Origin: Verrucomicrobiia bacterium | Lineage (GTDB): Bacteria > Verrucomicrobiota > Verrucomicrobiia > Opitutales > Opitutaceae | Assembly (NCBI GenBank): GCA_030424825.1 | Contig: JAUHWE010000328.1 | Coordinates: 1-5,785, forward strand | Length of the DNA: 5,785 nt | Direction: 5' to 3' | Notes under the pieces: generated by a model | The model's database searches: none | Seen by the model: only the letters and a program-made list of their open reading frames with translations | What the model was told of the DNA's origin: nothing | Translations under genes and position numbers: made by a program | Shown: piece after piece, positions 1-5,696 of the stretch | Layout of the letters: each line of letters opens with the position of its first letter | How positions within the stretch are numbered: position 1 is the first letter of the stretch

Positions 1-506
<506 letters not shown>

Positions 507-555
507 GATAGTAGCCCCGCTCGATTGCGGATTGTGATAAAAGGGAAGTCGTGAA

Positions 556-580
556 AAGGCTATTCGGGCGGGATAGCCTT
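556..580. repeat. Perfect 8-bp inverted repeat with 9-nt G-rich loop
   Basis: AAGGCTAT at 556-563 is exactly complementary to ATAGCCTT at 573-580, separated by TCGGGCGGG. It lies 50-75 bp upstream of the gdh start. In gdh mRNA it would fold as a stem with a C-rich loop followed by TTTTC, so it could be a 5'-leader attenuator-like hairpin or a protein operator. Which one is unknown. Confidence 0.6.
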
Positions 581-586
581 GGATAC

Positions 587-599
587 GCAATTCAATTGC
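587..599. repeat. Operator-like palindrome GCAATT-C-AATTGC
   Basis: A perfect 6-1-6 inverted repeat lies seven bases beyond the previous hairpin, on the upstream side of gdh. Its short symmetrical form suits a dimeric helix-turn-helix regulator better than an RNA hairpin, because the loop would be only one base. No regulator gene is visible nearby to assign it to. Confidence 0.5.
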
Positions 600-735
600 A
601 AAAGGCAGTCCCAATATTGCGGGGGACGAAGGCGGACGGGAAGAAGCTTCAATGGAGACTAGGAGTTTGGAAAACGGGACTATTGCGTGATTCCGTAGAA
701 CAATTGTGGGAGCCGAAACTCTAAATTAGTACCGC

Positions 736-763
736 TATAGCTGGGTTGCTCAACCCAGTTGTA
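736..763 (+). repeat. Long hairpin (12 pairs including two G-U) upstream of the lipoprotein gene
   Basis: CTGGGTT at 741-747 pairs with AACCCAG at 752-758 around a GCTC loop. Outside this core, positions 736-740 pair with 759-763 using three Watson-Crick and two G-U pairs. The wobble pairs work only in plus-strand RNA and become A-C mismatches on the other strand, so the extended stem favours a transcript read toward the lipoprotein gene. No T run follows, so it is not a standard intrinsic terminator. A leader-RNA structure or an operator are both possible. Confidence 0.6.
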
Positions 764-842
764 ACTCGATAGGTTAGTTGATTCATATGATAATAAAATT
801 AGAAACAGATGGGCTGGAAAACGGTCTCTAGATGCGTTTTCA

Positions 843-1400
843 GTGTCGCTCCTAGCGATTTTCCTTTTGCTCGCCACAGGATGTGAAACGATTTCAAATG
901 CCCCTTCAGTTTCCAAGGTGGGGCATGAGTTTGATACCAGCTTTGATTTTGATAGGCCGGAAACCTTTGCCATCGTGCGACCTGAATCGGGATCTCCTAT
1001 GAGTCCCATCTTGAGGAGAAATATTCATATGGAAACGGCAATTCAACTGAGGAACATGGGTTTTCGAGAAGTTTCTGATCCTGAGAAAACGGATCTTCTC
1101 GTGTCCGCTCATGGCACTTCCAAGCGGGTTGTCGACAGTGTGTGCAGCAATGTGTACTACACTCGCACCTACAGACGAAGATCGTGGGCCTCTTATGGAG
1201 GCTATCTGAGTCAGTACATCACTACGCGGGAGGAAGGTACACTTCTCATAGACATTGCAGATGCCAAAACAAAAGAGCTGGTGTGGAGGGGCTGGGGTAC
1301 AAGGCGTTTTACGTTAGAAAGCGAGGTAACCAGTGCGCAAATACGCGAGTCGGTTAAGCGGTTGTTGCGGAATTTTCCACCCGTAAGTGATCGTCGCTAG
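843..1400 (+). CDS. DUF4136-type lipoprotein, start displaced by probable frameshift
   Basis: A predicted membrane-anchored lipoprotein of unknown function. The open frame begins at GTG 843 (185 codons) with a hydrophobic stretch ending in ATGC, a lipobox with Cys14, so the mature protein would be acylated. The body follows the DUF4136 plan: a beta-type start (TSFDFDRPETFAIV, about residues 32-45), a helix ending in GFREVSDPEKTDLLVSAHG (73-91), the hallmark EEGTLLIDIADAKTKELVWRG (130-150), and a C-terminal helix leading to NFPP (177-180). As called, the signal peptide lacks a positively charged n-region. An ATG at 832 lies in another frame, and one extra T in the TTTT run at 837-840 would give MRFSVSLLAIFLLLATGC, a textbook lipoprotein leader. 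Either a base was lost in the T run or the sequence has a homopolymer error. The family assignment is good; the cellular role is unknown. The gene faces ldhA convergently. Confidence 0.82.
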   Translation: MSLLAIFLLLATGCETISNAPSVSKVGHEFDTSFDFDRPETFAIVRPESGSPMSPILRRNIHMETAIQLRNMGFREVSDPEKTDLLVSAHGTSKRVVDSVCSNVYYTRTYRRRSWASYGGYLSQYITTREEGTLLIDIADAKTKELVWRGWGTRRFTLESEVTSAQIRESVKRLLRNFPPVSDRR

Positions 1401-1435
1401 TGCCGCGTCAATTGAAATTAAAGGCGGCATCGTTT
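1401..1435 (+). terminator. Weak candidate terminator after the lipoprotein gene
   Basis: TGCCGC at 1401-1406, directly after the stop codon, pairs with GCGGCA at 1424-1429 across a 17-nt loop that itself contains the palindrome TCAATTGA. TCGTTT follows. The T tract is poor and the loop long. The CGGCAT arm can also pair with ATGCCG at 1449-1454, so two mutually exclusive hairpins are possible. Confidence 0.25.
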
Positions 1436-1477
1436 CAGCGCCTATTCCATGCCGTCAGATCCTGCCTTTACGACGGG

Positions 1478-1494
1478 AAAAAGGAGCAATGCTC
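1478..1494 (-). terminator. Weak candidate terminator for ldhA
   Basis: Read on the minus strand, GAGC-ATT-GCTC is followed by CTTTTT, about 45 bases past the ldhA stop. The U run is well placed but the stem has only four pairs, so termination would be inefficient unless helped. Confidence 0.28.
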
Positions 1495-1537
1495 TAGATT
1501 TGCAGTTTGAGCCATTAAGCGCTTTCCCAGAGAGGAT

Positions 1538-2533
1538 CTATGAAGTCGTAATCCGATTTGCACAAGTTCCTGTCAATTCGAATTCCTTAATATTCGCGAG
1601 TGTGGTTTCGGCGATATTGGTCAGAGCTTCCTGAGTGAAAAATGCTTGGTGGCCGGTGACGATGACGTTGGGAAAGGTTGTCAGCCGGGCGAATACGTCG
1701 TCCTGAATTACGATTCCGGAAAGATCCTCGAAGAACATGTCTCCTTCCTCTTCGTAGACATCGAGTCCGAGGTAGCCGATTTTGCCTGTTTTGAGCCCGG
1801 CGATGACCGCTTTGGTATCCACTAATGCACCCCGGCTTGTGTTGATTAGGGTGACTCCTTCCTTCATCTTCGCGATAGCGGACTGATTGATCAAGTGATG
1901 AGTGTCTGGAGTCAATGGGCAGTGTAGGGTGACGATTTGTGATTTTGAGAATAGGTTTTCAAGAGAAGTGTAATCGGCACCCAGTTTCTCGCATTCGGAA
2001 TTAGGATACGGATCATAGGCAAGGATGTGGCATCCGAACCCATTGAGAATTCGGGCAACGATTGTACCTATTTTCCCAGTGCCGACAACGCCTACTGTGA
2101 GTCCATGAATGTCGAAGCCTAAAAGACCCTCTAAGGAGAAATTGCTCTCTCTCACTCGGTTGAATGCGCGGTGCACCTTGCGATTCAACGCGAGTAGCAA
2201 GGCCATTGTGTGTTCTGCCACGGCGTAGGGTGAATAGGCGGGCACTCGAACTACAGTTAGGGAATTTTTCGAAGCTGCCTTTAGGTCGACGTTGTTGTAG
2301 CCGGCGCAACGCAGGGCGATCAGACGCACTCCCATATTGGCGAGCTTGGAGATGAGCGCCGCATCGAGCCGATCATTGACGAAAATGCATACCGCATCAA
2401 ATCCCTTTGCGAGAACAGCGGTGTTCTCATCAAGATGGGGCTGTAGAAACAAGAGTTCATGGACGTGTCTCGCATTCGCTTTTTCAAAGAAGCGCTGGTC
2501 GTAAGGTTTGGTGTTGAAAAACGCGATTTTCAT
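1538..2533 (-). CDS. ldhA: D-lactate dehydrogenase (fermentative, NAD-dependent)
   Basis: Reduces pyruvate to D-lactate with NADH in the cytoplasm, regenerating NAD+ during fermentation (D-2-hydroxyacid dehydrogenase family). The 331-residue length matches E. coli LdhA, and similarity extends end to end: [16 protein letters not shown] at the start, [13 protein letters not shown] (49-61), [13 protein letters not shown] (72-84), [15 protein letters not shown] (94-108), [10 protein letters not shown] (131-140), VVGTGKIG (149-156, nucleotide-binding loop) and LAYDPYP (171-177) with D174 placed for NAD preference. The catalytic set is R234 (NTSRGALVD), E263 and H295 (TGHQAFF). Its spacings of 29 and 32 residues match R235, E264 and H296 of Lactobacillus D-LDH. 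The start is chosen because the ATG coincides with the family N-terminus. No strong SD is present, but a TATAAT box lies 16 nt upstream. It is separated by 171 bp from the next same-strand gene, so probably has its own promoter. No defects are seen. Confidence 0.95.
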   Translation of the reverse strand: MKIAFFNTKPYDQRFFEKANARHVHELLFLQPHLDENTAVLAKGFDAVCIFVNDRLDAALISKLANMGVRLIALRCAGYNNVDLKAASKNSLTVVRVPAYSPYAVAEHTMALLLALNRKVHRAFNRVRESNFSLEGLLGFDIHGLTVGVVGTGKIGTIVARILNGFGCHILAYDPYPNSECEKLGADYTSLENLFSKSQIVTLHCPLTPDTHHLINQSAIAKMKEGVTLINTSRGALVDTKAVIAGLKTGKIGYLGLDVYEEEGDMFFEDLSGIVIQDDVFARLTTFPNVIVTGHQAFFTQEALTNIAETTLANIKEFELTGTCANRITTS

Positions 2534-2549
2534 TAGTGTGCTCGGCTAC

Positions 2550-2555
2550 ATTATA
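2550..2555 (-). promoter_or_regulatory. Candidate -10 box for ldhA
   Basis: The minus strand reads TATAAT here, a perfect sigma70-type -10 hexamer, with 16 nt between it and the ldhA ATG. Transcription from it would leave a leader of only about 9-10 nt. No recognisable -35 lies at 16-18 bp upstream, so it either depends on an activator or is fortuitous. Confidence 0.42.
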
Positions 2556-2686
2556 TCTCAAGGAATCGTAGGTGCGATCGTTGTTCTCGCAACGCCGTCA
2601 ATGACCGCGTTTACCGAAGTTTCCCTGCTCAATTGAAAAGTAAAATATCTGAGGAACTTCCATGTGACAAGTCTTACCCTCTCAAT

Positions 2687-2708
2687 CTAGGGCTAGGGGG
2701 CTAGCTAG
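2687..2708. repeat. Cluster of four CTAG tetramers at the 3' end of the MBL gene
   Basis: CTAG occurs at 2687, 2693, 2701 and 2705, the last overlapping the stop codon of the minus-strand RNase gene. CTAG is under-represented in many bacterial genomes and is a favoured target of some IS5-group elements. No terminal repeats of an element are seen here. Confidence 0.5.
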
Positions 2709-4105
2709 AAGTCGATATCGAAGCTTTGCCCTTGTCTTGGCAGAATGGCTTCCCAGCCATAGTGCCGATGGATGTGTTTGCCGAACGCTTCGGAAGCATC
2801 TCTTTCACCGTGAACGAGAAAAAGCTTCTTCAATGGCTTATTGAAGGCCATCAACCACGCCAGCATTTCATTGTAATCCGCATGCCCGGAAAATCCGTCA
2901 ATCGTCAGGATGCGGGCACGTACGGGGATTTCTGTGCCGAACATTCTGATACGGTCCTTCCCTTCCACTAGGTCTCGACCTCGAGTGCCCTCAGCCTGGT
3001 ATCCGATGAAAAGCATCGAGCACGCGGGATCCGACAGCCGTTGCTTCATATGGTGGAGAATGCGACCTCCCGTAGCCATGCCGCTTCCGGCAATGATGAT
3101 GGCATTGCGGGTCAGCCCATTCAAAGCTTTCGATTCGCGCTGGTGGGAGACGAGCTTCAGCTTTTTTGGAGAGAATATATTTTCCCCCACAAGGCTCTGG
3201 GCTCGGCAGGTGAGATTGAGGTCGCGGAGATGATTCTCGTGAGCCTCAAGCGCTTTTAAAGCCATAGGTGAGTCAAGATAGATCGGGAGCACCGGTATCT
3301 CGCCGGCCTCTTCCATTTCGCGTAGTAAATAGAGCAAGCTCTGGGAACGGCCTACCGCGAAGGCGGGAATCATCAGAACGCCGCTTCGCTCCATAGCCTC
3401 ATTGATGGCATCAGCAAGTTGTTTGCGAACGTTGGCGACTTCATGGAGACGATCACCGTAAGTTGATTCCATGACCAGGTAGTCGACATTGTAGGGCTGG
3501 GACGGGGGTCGCAAGATAGTATCTTTGGGGCGTCCGATATCGCCCGAGAAAACGAGTTTACGCTGCTCGTCCCTCCGGTCCGTAGTCTCCAGATCCAGAT
3601 AGGCAGAACCTAGAATGTGCCCCATATCTCGATACTTGGCCCGAACTCCCGGTAGGGGTTCGAACTCCTCTCCGTAGGAAACGCCATAAAGCAAATCCAG
3701 AGCCCTCTCCGTGTCACGCTCCGTATAAAGAGGTAGGGCCGGATGATGTTTGCTGTAGCCCCGTTTGTTGGCCCAGTTGGCTTCTTCCTGCTGGAGGTGG
3801 GCGGTGTCGCGCAGGAGCGTATCGGCGAGTTCGCCCGTAGGGAGGGTGGCATAAATTCGTCCTTTAAAGCCATCTTTGACGAGCCGAGGGAGGTAGCCGA
3901 TGTGATCGATGTGGGCATGGGTCAGCAGGACCGCGTGGATCGAGCTGGGCGGCACGGGGAATTTATCCCAGTTTTTAAGTCGGTTTTCCTTGCGGCCTTG
4001 AAACAGCCCGCAGTCAATAAGCAGATTTTTTCCACGCGTTTGAAGAAGATGGCGCGAGCCGGTTACCGTACCGGCAGCCCCGAGGAATTGTAGAGTAGAA
4101 GGCAT
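2705..4105 (-). CDS. Beta-CASP metallo-beta-lactamase-fold ribonuclease (TTHA0252-like)
   Basis: A predicted cytoplasmic zinc-dependent RNA endo/exonuclease of the COG1236 (CPSF/YSH1-like) group, acting in RNA processing or decay. The 466 residues carry the full set of metal and catalytic motifs: HAHIDH at 63-68 (H63, H65, D67, H68), H163 in DMGHILGSA, D189 in FSGDIG, motif A E213 in MESTYGDR, motif B H351/H352 in GSGMATGGRILHHM, and motif C H408 in GFSGHAD. H432 follows in VHGE. The order MBL half, inserted beta-CASP domain (about 215-350) and returning RNA-specificity domain (about 360-430) matches Thermus thermophilus TTHA0252, which is slightly shorter. Start: MPSTLQFLGAAGTVTGS matches the usual family N-terminus. 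There is no SD, and a TATAAC box ends just 6 nt before the ATG, so the mRNA may be leaderless. It is divergent from the usp gene across 270 bp. Physiological substrates cannot be inferred. Confidence 0.92.
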   Translation of the reverse strand: MPSTLQFLGAAGTVTGSRHLLQTRGKNLLIDCGLFQGRKENRLKNWDKFPVPPSSIHAVLLTHAHIDHIGYLPRLVKDGFKGRIYATLPTGELADTLLRDTAHLQQEEANWANKRGYSKHHPALPLYTERDTERALDLLYGVSYGEEFEPLPGVRAKYRDMGHILGSAYLDLETTDRRDEQRKLVFSGDIGRPKDTILRPPSQPYNVDYLVMESTYGDRLHEVANVRKQLADAINEAMERSGVLMIPAFAVGRSQSLLYLLREMEEAGEIPVLPIYLDSPMALKALEAHENHLRDLNLTCRAQSLVGENIFSPKKLKLVSHQRESKALNGLTRNAIIIAGSGMATGGRILHHMKQRLSDPACSMLFIGYQAEGTRGRDLVEGKDRIRMFGTEIPVRARILTIDGFSGHADYNEMLAWLMAFNKPLKKLFLVHGERDASEAFGKHIHRHYGWEAILPRQGQSFDIDF

Positions 4106-4111
4106 GCAAAC

Positions 4112-4117
4112 GTTATA
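4112..4117 (-). promoter_or_regulatory. Candidate -10 box, possibly giving a leaderless RNase mRNA
   Basis: The minus strand reads TATAAC, and only six bases (GTTTGC) separate it from the ATG at 4103-4105. A transcript starting about seven bases after the box would begin at or next to the A of the start codon, which fits the missing Shine-Dalgarno. No clear -35 is visible. Confidence 0.35.
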
Positions 4118-4119
4118 AA

Positions 4120-4363
4120 CTTAAAGTACCAGCTGTTGCTATTCTAATCGCACGGAAATCGATAATTTCTCGCGATCTAGTAGAGTCGGTTATGCACTCC
4201 AGAAGATCCGTCGAAAGAAGCTGAGACTGTTCTACTATGTATTATGGGCTTTGTGGATACCGAAGGAATCTTTGGTGGCGACATCGAGTTCATGCAACCA
4301 GATCGTTTCGTGTATTTTATACTAGGGAACAGGTTGACACCTTGATCCGTGTAGTCTTAAAGT
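4120..4363. repeat. Octamer CTTAAAGT repeated beside both divergent starts
   Basis: Two identical copies lie at 4120-4127 and 4356-4363, in direct orientation. The first sits just upstream of the RNase -10 box; the second overlaps the usp -10. The first is embedded in the near-palindrome ACTT-A-AAGT. A shared operator would explain this placement, but two octamers could also match by chance. Confidence 0.35.
4334..4363 (+). promoter_or_regulatory. Candidate sigma70 promoter for usp
   Basis: A perfect -35, TTGACA (4334-4339), is followed after 18 bp by TAAAGT (4358-4363, four of six matches to TATAAT); TTAAAG at 17 bp is the alternative. Transcription would start near 4370, leaving a leader of only about six bases before the ATG at 4376. 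This is the only promoter in the window with a consensus -35. Confidence 0.5.
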
Positions 4364-4375
4364 GAAGTTCTTCGG

Positions 4376-5305
4376 ATGAAGCGTTTTAAAAATATCCTAG
4401 TGCCTTTGGATTGGCGAGATGACAACCATTTGCTCATCCAGCGAGGTCTCCTTCTGTCTCAGCGAAACGAGTCCGCGTTGAACTTTGTGTTAAGCTTCAG
4501 CCAGCCCCCTTTTTCAGAACAAGGCGAGCCTTCCTTTAATGAGAATCTGAACGTGATTTACCAGAAAGGCATCAAGAAAAACGTAGAAGAAATTAAGGAG
4601 AAAATAGACGCGGAGAATGCTGAAGGGATCGCTTTGAACGTGTTCGCGGTGCAAGGTGATCCAGCCGAGAAGATCATAGAAGAGGTTGTTCGTGAAGGTG
4701 TCGATCTTGTGATGATGGGTGTATGGGAGAGACTGGGAGGAACGGGTCCCTTGCTCTCGGGACTTCCACTGCGACTGATACGGAGGTGTCCGAGTGCCGT
4801 GTGGGCGATGAAACCGACTCCGATAGAGGGATTCAATCGCATTGTTGTCGGGGTCGACATTAGGGATCCTTCGGACGAGGCGCGCTCGTTGAACCAGAAA
4901 GTTTTGGAAGTCGCCGCCTCGCTGGCAAAGTCTGAAAAGAGTGAGCTGCATGTGTTGCATGCTTCGTCAATATCGGGTGAAGCCGTGTTGCGCGGTAGTG
5001 TAGACGACAACGTTCTAGACGAGTGGCTGGATCGGAAAAAGGAGAAAAGCCGTCATGAGTTAAAGGAATTTCTCAAGCCCTTCGATAAAGAGATCACCAA
5101 GGTTCATGTCCATGAAGGTCCTGCGGAAGTGGTGCTACCTGTATTCATAAAGCACTTCAAAGCGGACCTGCTTGTGATGGGAACGGTGTCGAGGGCCGGC
5201 CTTTCAGGCTTCCTGGTTGGAAATACAGCAGAAAAGATTTTGCATAAAGTGGCTTGCTCGGTACTGACTATTAAGCCGGATAACTTTAAAGTGAGTCAGG
5301 CTTGA
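4376..5305 (+). CDS. uspE: UspE-like tandem universal stress protein
   Basis: A cytoplasmic stress protein with two fused Usp domains (309 residues; E. coli UspE is of similar length). In enterobacteria UspE belongs to the stringent-response/stationary-phase stress set. Domain 1 spans about 1-147 (FKNILVPLDWRDD at the start, LIRRCPSAVWAMKP at the end) and domain 2 about 153-302 (NRIVVGVDIRDPSDE to CSVLTIKPDNF). The stretch LVMGTVSRAGLSGFLVGNTA resembles UspE's VGTVGRTG...LGNTAEQ. The Usp nucleotide motif G-x2-G-x9-G-[ST] is imperfect in domain 2 (G269, Ser272 in place of Gly, G282, then Asn283-Thr284), and absent in domain 1, where VWERLGGTGPLLSGLP occupies that place. ATP binding is therefore uncertain. 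ATG 4376 fits the family start; SD is weak. The ATPase gene begins 31 bp downstream on the same strand and is likely co-transcribed. The symbol is by family resemblance; orthology is not proven. Confidence 0.88.
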   Translation: MKRFKNILVPLDWRDDNHLLIQRGLLLSQRNESALNFVLSFSQPPFSEQGEPSFNENLNVIYQKGIKKNVEEIKEKIDAENAEGIALNVFAVQGDPAEKIIEEVVREGVDLVMMGVWERLGGTGPLLSGLPLRLIRRCPSAVWAMKPTPIEGFNRIVVGVDIRDPSDEARSLNQKVLEVAASLAKSEKSELHVLHASSISGEAVLRGSVDDNVLDEWLDRKKEKSRHELKEFLKPFDKEITKVHVHEGPAEVVLPVFIKHFKADLLVMGTVSRAGLSGFLVGNTAEKILHKVACSVLTIKPDNFKVSQA

Positions 5306-5336
5306 ATCGGCAGTCGGTTCGAATGTTTGCAGTGTA

Positions 5337-5696
5337 ATGGAAGAGAATAACCGCCCGTCTTCAATGAATTTGGCATGGCACAGTGTGCCCTTGTCACAGG
5401 TCGAAACTGAATTGGCGACGAGTACCGAAGTTGGGCTTTCGTTGGATGAAGTATCCATACGGAAAACTCGATTCGGCTCAAACGCACTGACGGCGAAGAA
5501 GGGGGATAGCTCTCTTAAGCGATTTCTACTCCAGTTCAACCAGCCGCTTGTCTACATACTGATCGCGGCAACAACAGTGACCTTGTTCTTAGGGGAGTTT
5601 GTGGATGCAGGCGTAATTTTCTTTGTTGTACTGATTAATGCGGTTGTTGGCTACCTGCAGGAAGCCAAAGCGATCAAAGCGATTGAGGCTCTCTGA
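5337..5696 (+). pseudogene. P-type cation-transporting ATPase, N-terminal fragment interrupted by an insertion sequence
   Basis: The first 119 codons of a P2-type (SERCA/PMA-like) cation pump, whose family members usually have roughly 850-950 residues. The cation-ATPase N-terminal domain is clear (AWHSVPLSQVETELAT at 13-28, GLSLDEVSIRKTRFGSNAL at 33-51). Two membrane helices follow, about 70-86 (PLVYILIAATTVTLFLG) and 89-106. The cytosolic signature GYLQEAKAIKAIEAL is then cut by TGA exactly where the actuator domain should begin. All functional domains (actuator TGES, phosphorylation DKTGT, nucleotide binding, remaining helices) are missing. The sequence after the stop looks like an IS end, so the gene is most likely split, with its 3' part beyond the window. 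Start: ATG 5337, or ATG 5364 (Met10), which lies nearer the conserved domain; neither has an SD. It lies 31 bp after usp, which suggests one operon. The ion transported cannot be deduced. Confidence 0.85.

Larger units (their letters stand above)
507..842. other. Gene-free divergent intergenic region with inverted repeats
   Basis: No credible gene is seen between the divergent glutamate dehydrogenase (minus) and lipoprotein (plus) genes. Instead there are three perfect or near-perfect inverted repeats (556-580, 587-599, 736-763), two 8-bp palindromes (CAATATTG at 612-619 and ACAATTGT at 700-707), and repeated ATTGYG hexamers at 524, 531, 616, 682 and 703. On the plus strand a TATGATAAT stretch at 786-794 could supply a -10 box for the lipoprotein gene, but no -35 fits at 16-18 bp spacing. 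No convincing minus-strand promoter for gdh was found. The stretch is most simply read as a regulatory region. Confidence 0.6.
4106..4375. promoter_or_regulatory. Divergent promoter region between the RNase and universal stress protein genes
   Basis: No gene is seen in these 270 bp. On the minus strand, TATAAC (4112-4117) is a possible -10 for the RNase gene. On the plus strand, TTGACA (4334-4339) begins a promoter for usp. A second -10-like TATACT lies at 4318-4323 without a matching -35. A small inverted repeat, GAAAT-CGATA-ATTTC, lies at 4155-4169. The octamer CTTAAAGT appears at both ends of the region. Confidence 0.5.

Noticed and set aside
680..1009. 109-codon minus-strand open frame over the lipoprotein start
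   Set aside because: It has no recognisable motif, crosses the divergent promoter region and overlaps the conserved lipoprotein coding sequence.
1449..1634. 61-codon plus-strand open frame after the lipoprotein gene
   Set aside because: Half of it overlaps the conserved 3' end of ldhA, and the rest shows no domain, SD or promoter.
1886..1896. TTGATCAAG FNR-like sequence
   Set aside because: It lies well inside the ldhA coding region and lacks the four-base spacer of an FNR site.
2579..2594. CGTTG-TTCTCG-CAACG stem upstream of ldhA as a terminator
   Set aside because: Only five pairs and no T tract on either strand, so it is too weak to call.
3743..4093. 116-codon plus-strand open frame within the RNase gene, and a 102-codon minus-strand one at 3610-3918
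   Set aside because: Both are shadows of the beta-CASP RNase, whose metal-binding motifs establish the coding frame.
4141..4330. Possible small gene or RNA in the RNase-usp gap
   Set aside because: No start/stop pair with coding character and no tRNA-like or strongly structured fold was seen.
4343..4356. Possible FNR/ANR box (TTGAT-N4-ATCAA) upstream of usp
   Set aside because: Only the TTGAT half is present; the other half reads GTAGT, so it does not support FNR control.
4558..5010. 150-codon minus-strand frame (and a similar one at 4514-4960) opposite usp
   Set aside because: Ser/Thr-rich composition with no motifs, and the plus strand is a well-supported two-domain Usp.
5204..5539. 111-codon minus-strand frame spanning the usp-ATPase junction
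   Set aside because: It overlaps two conserved coding regions on the other strand and has no recognisable features.
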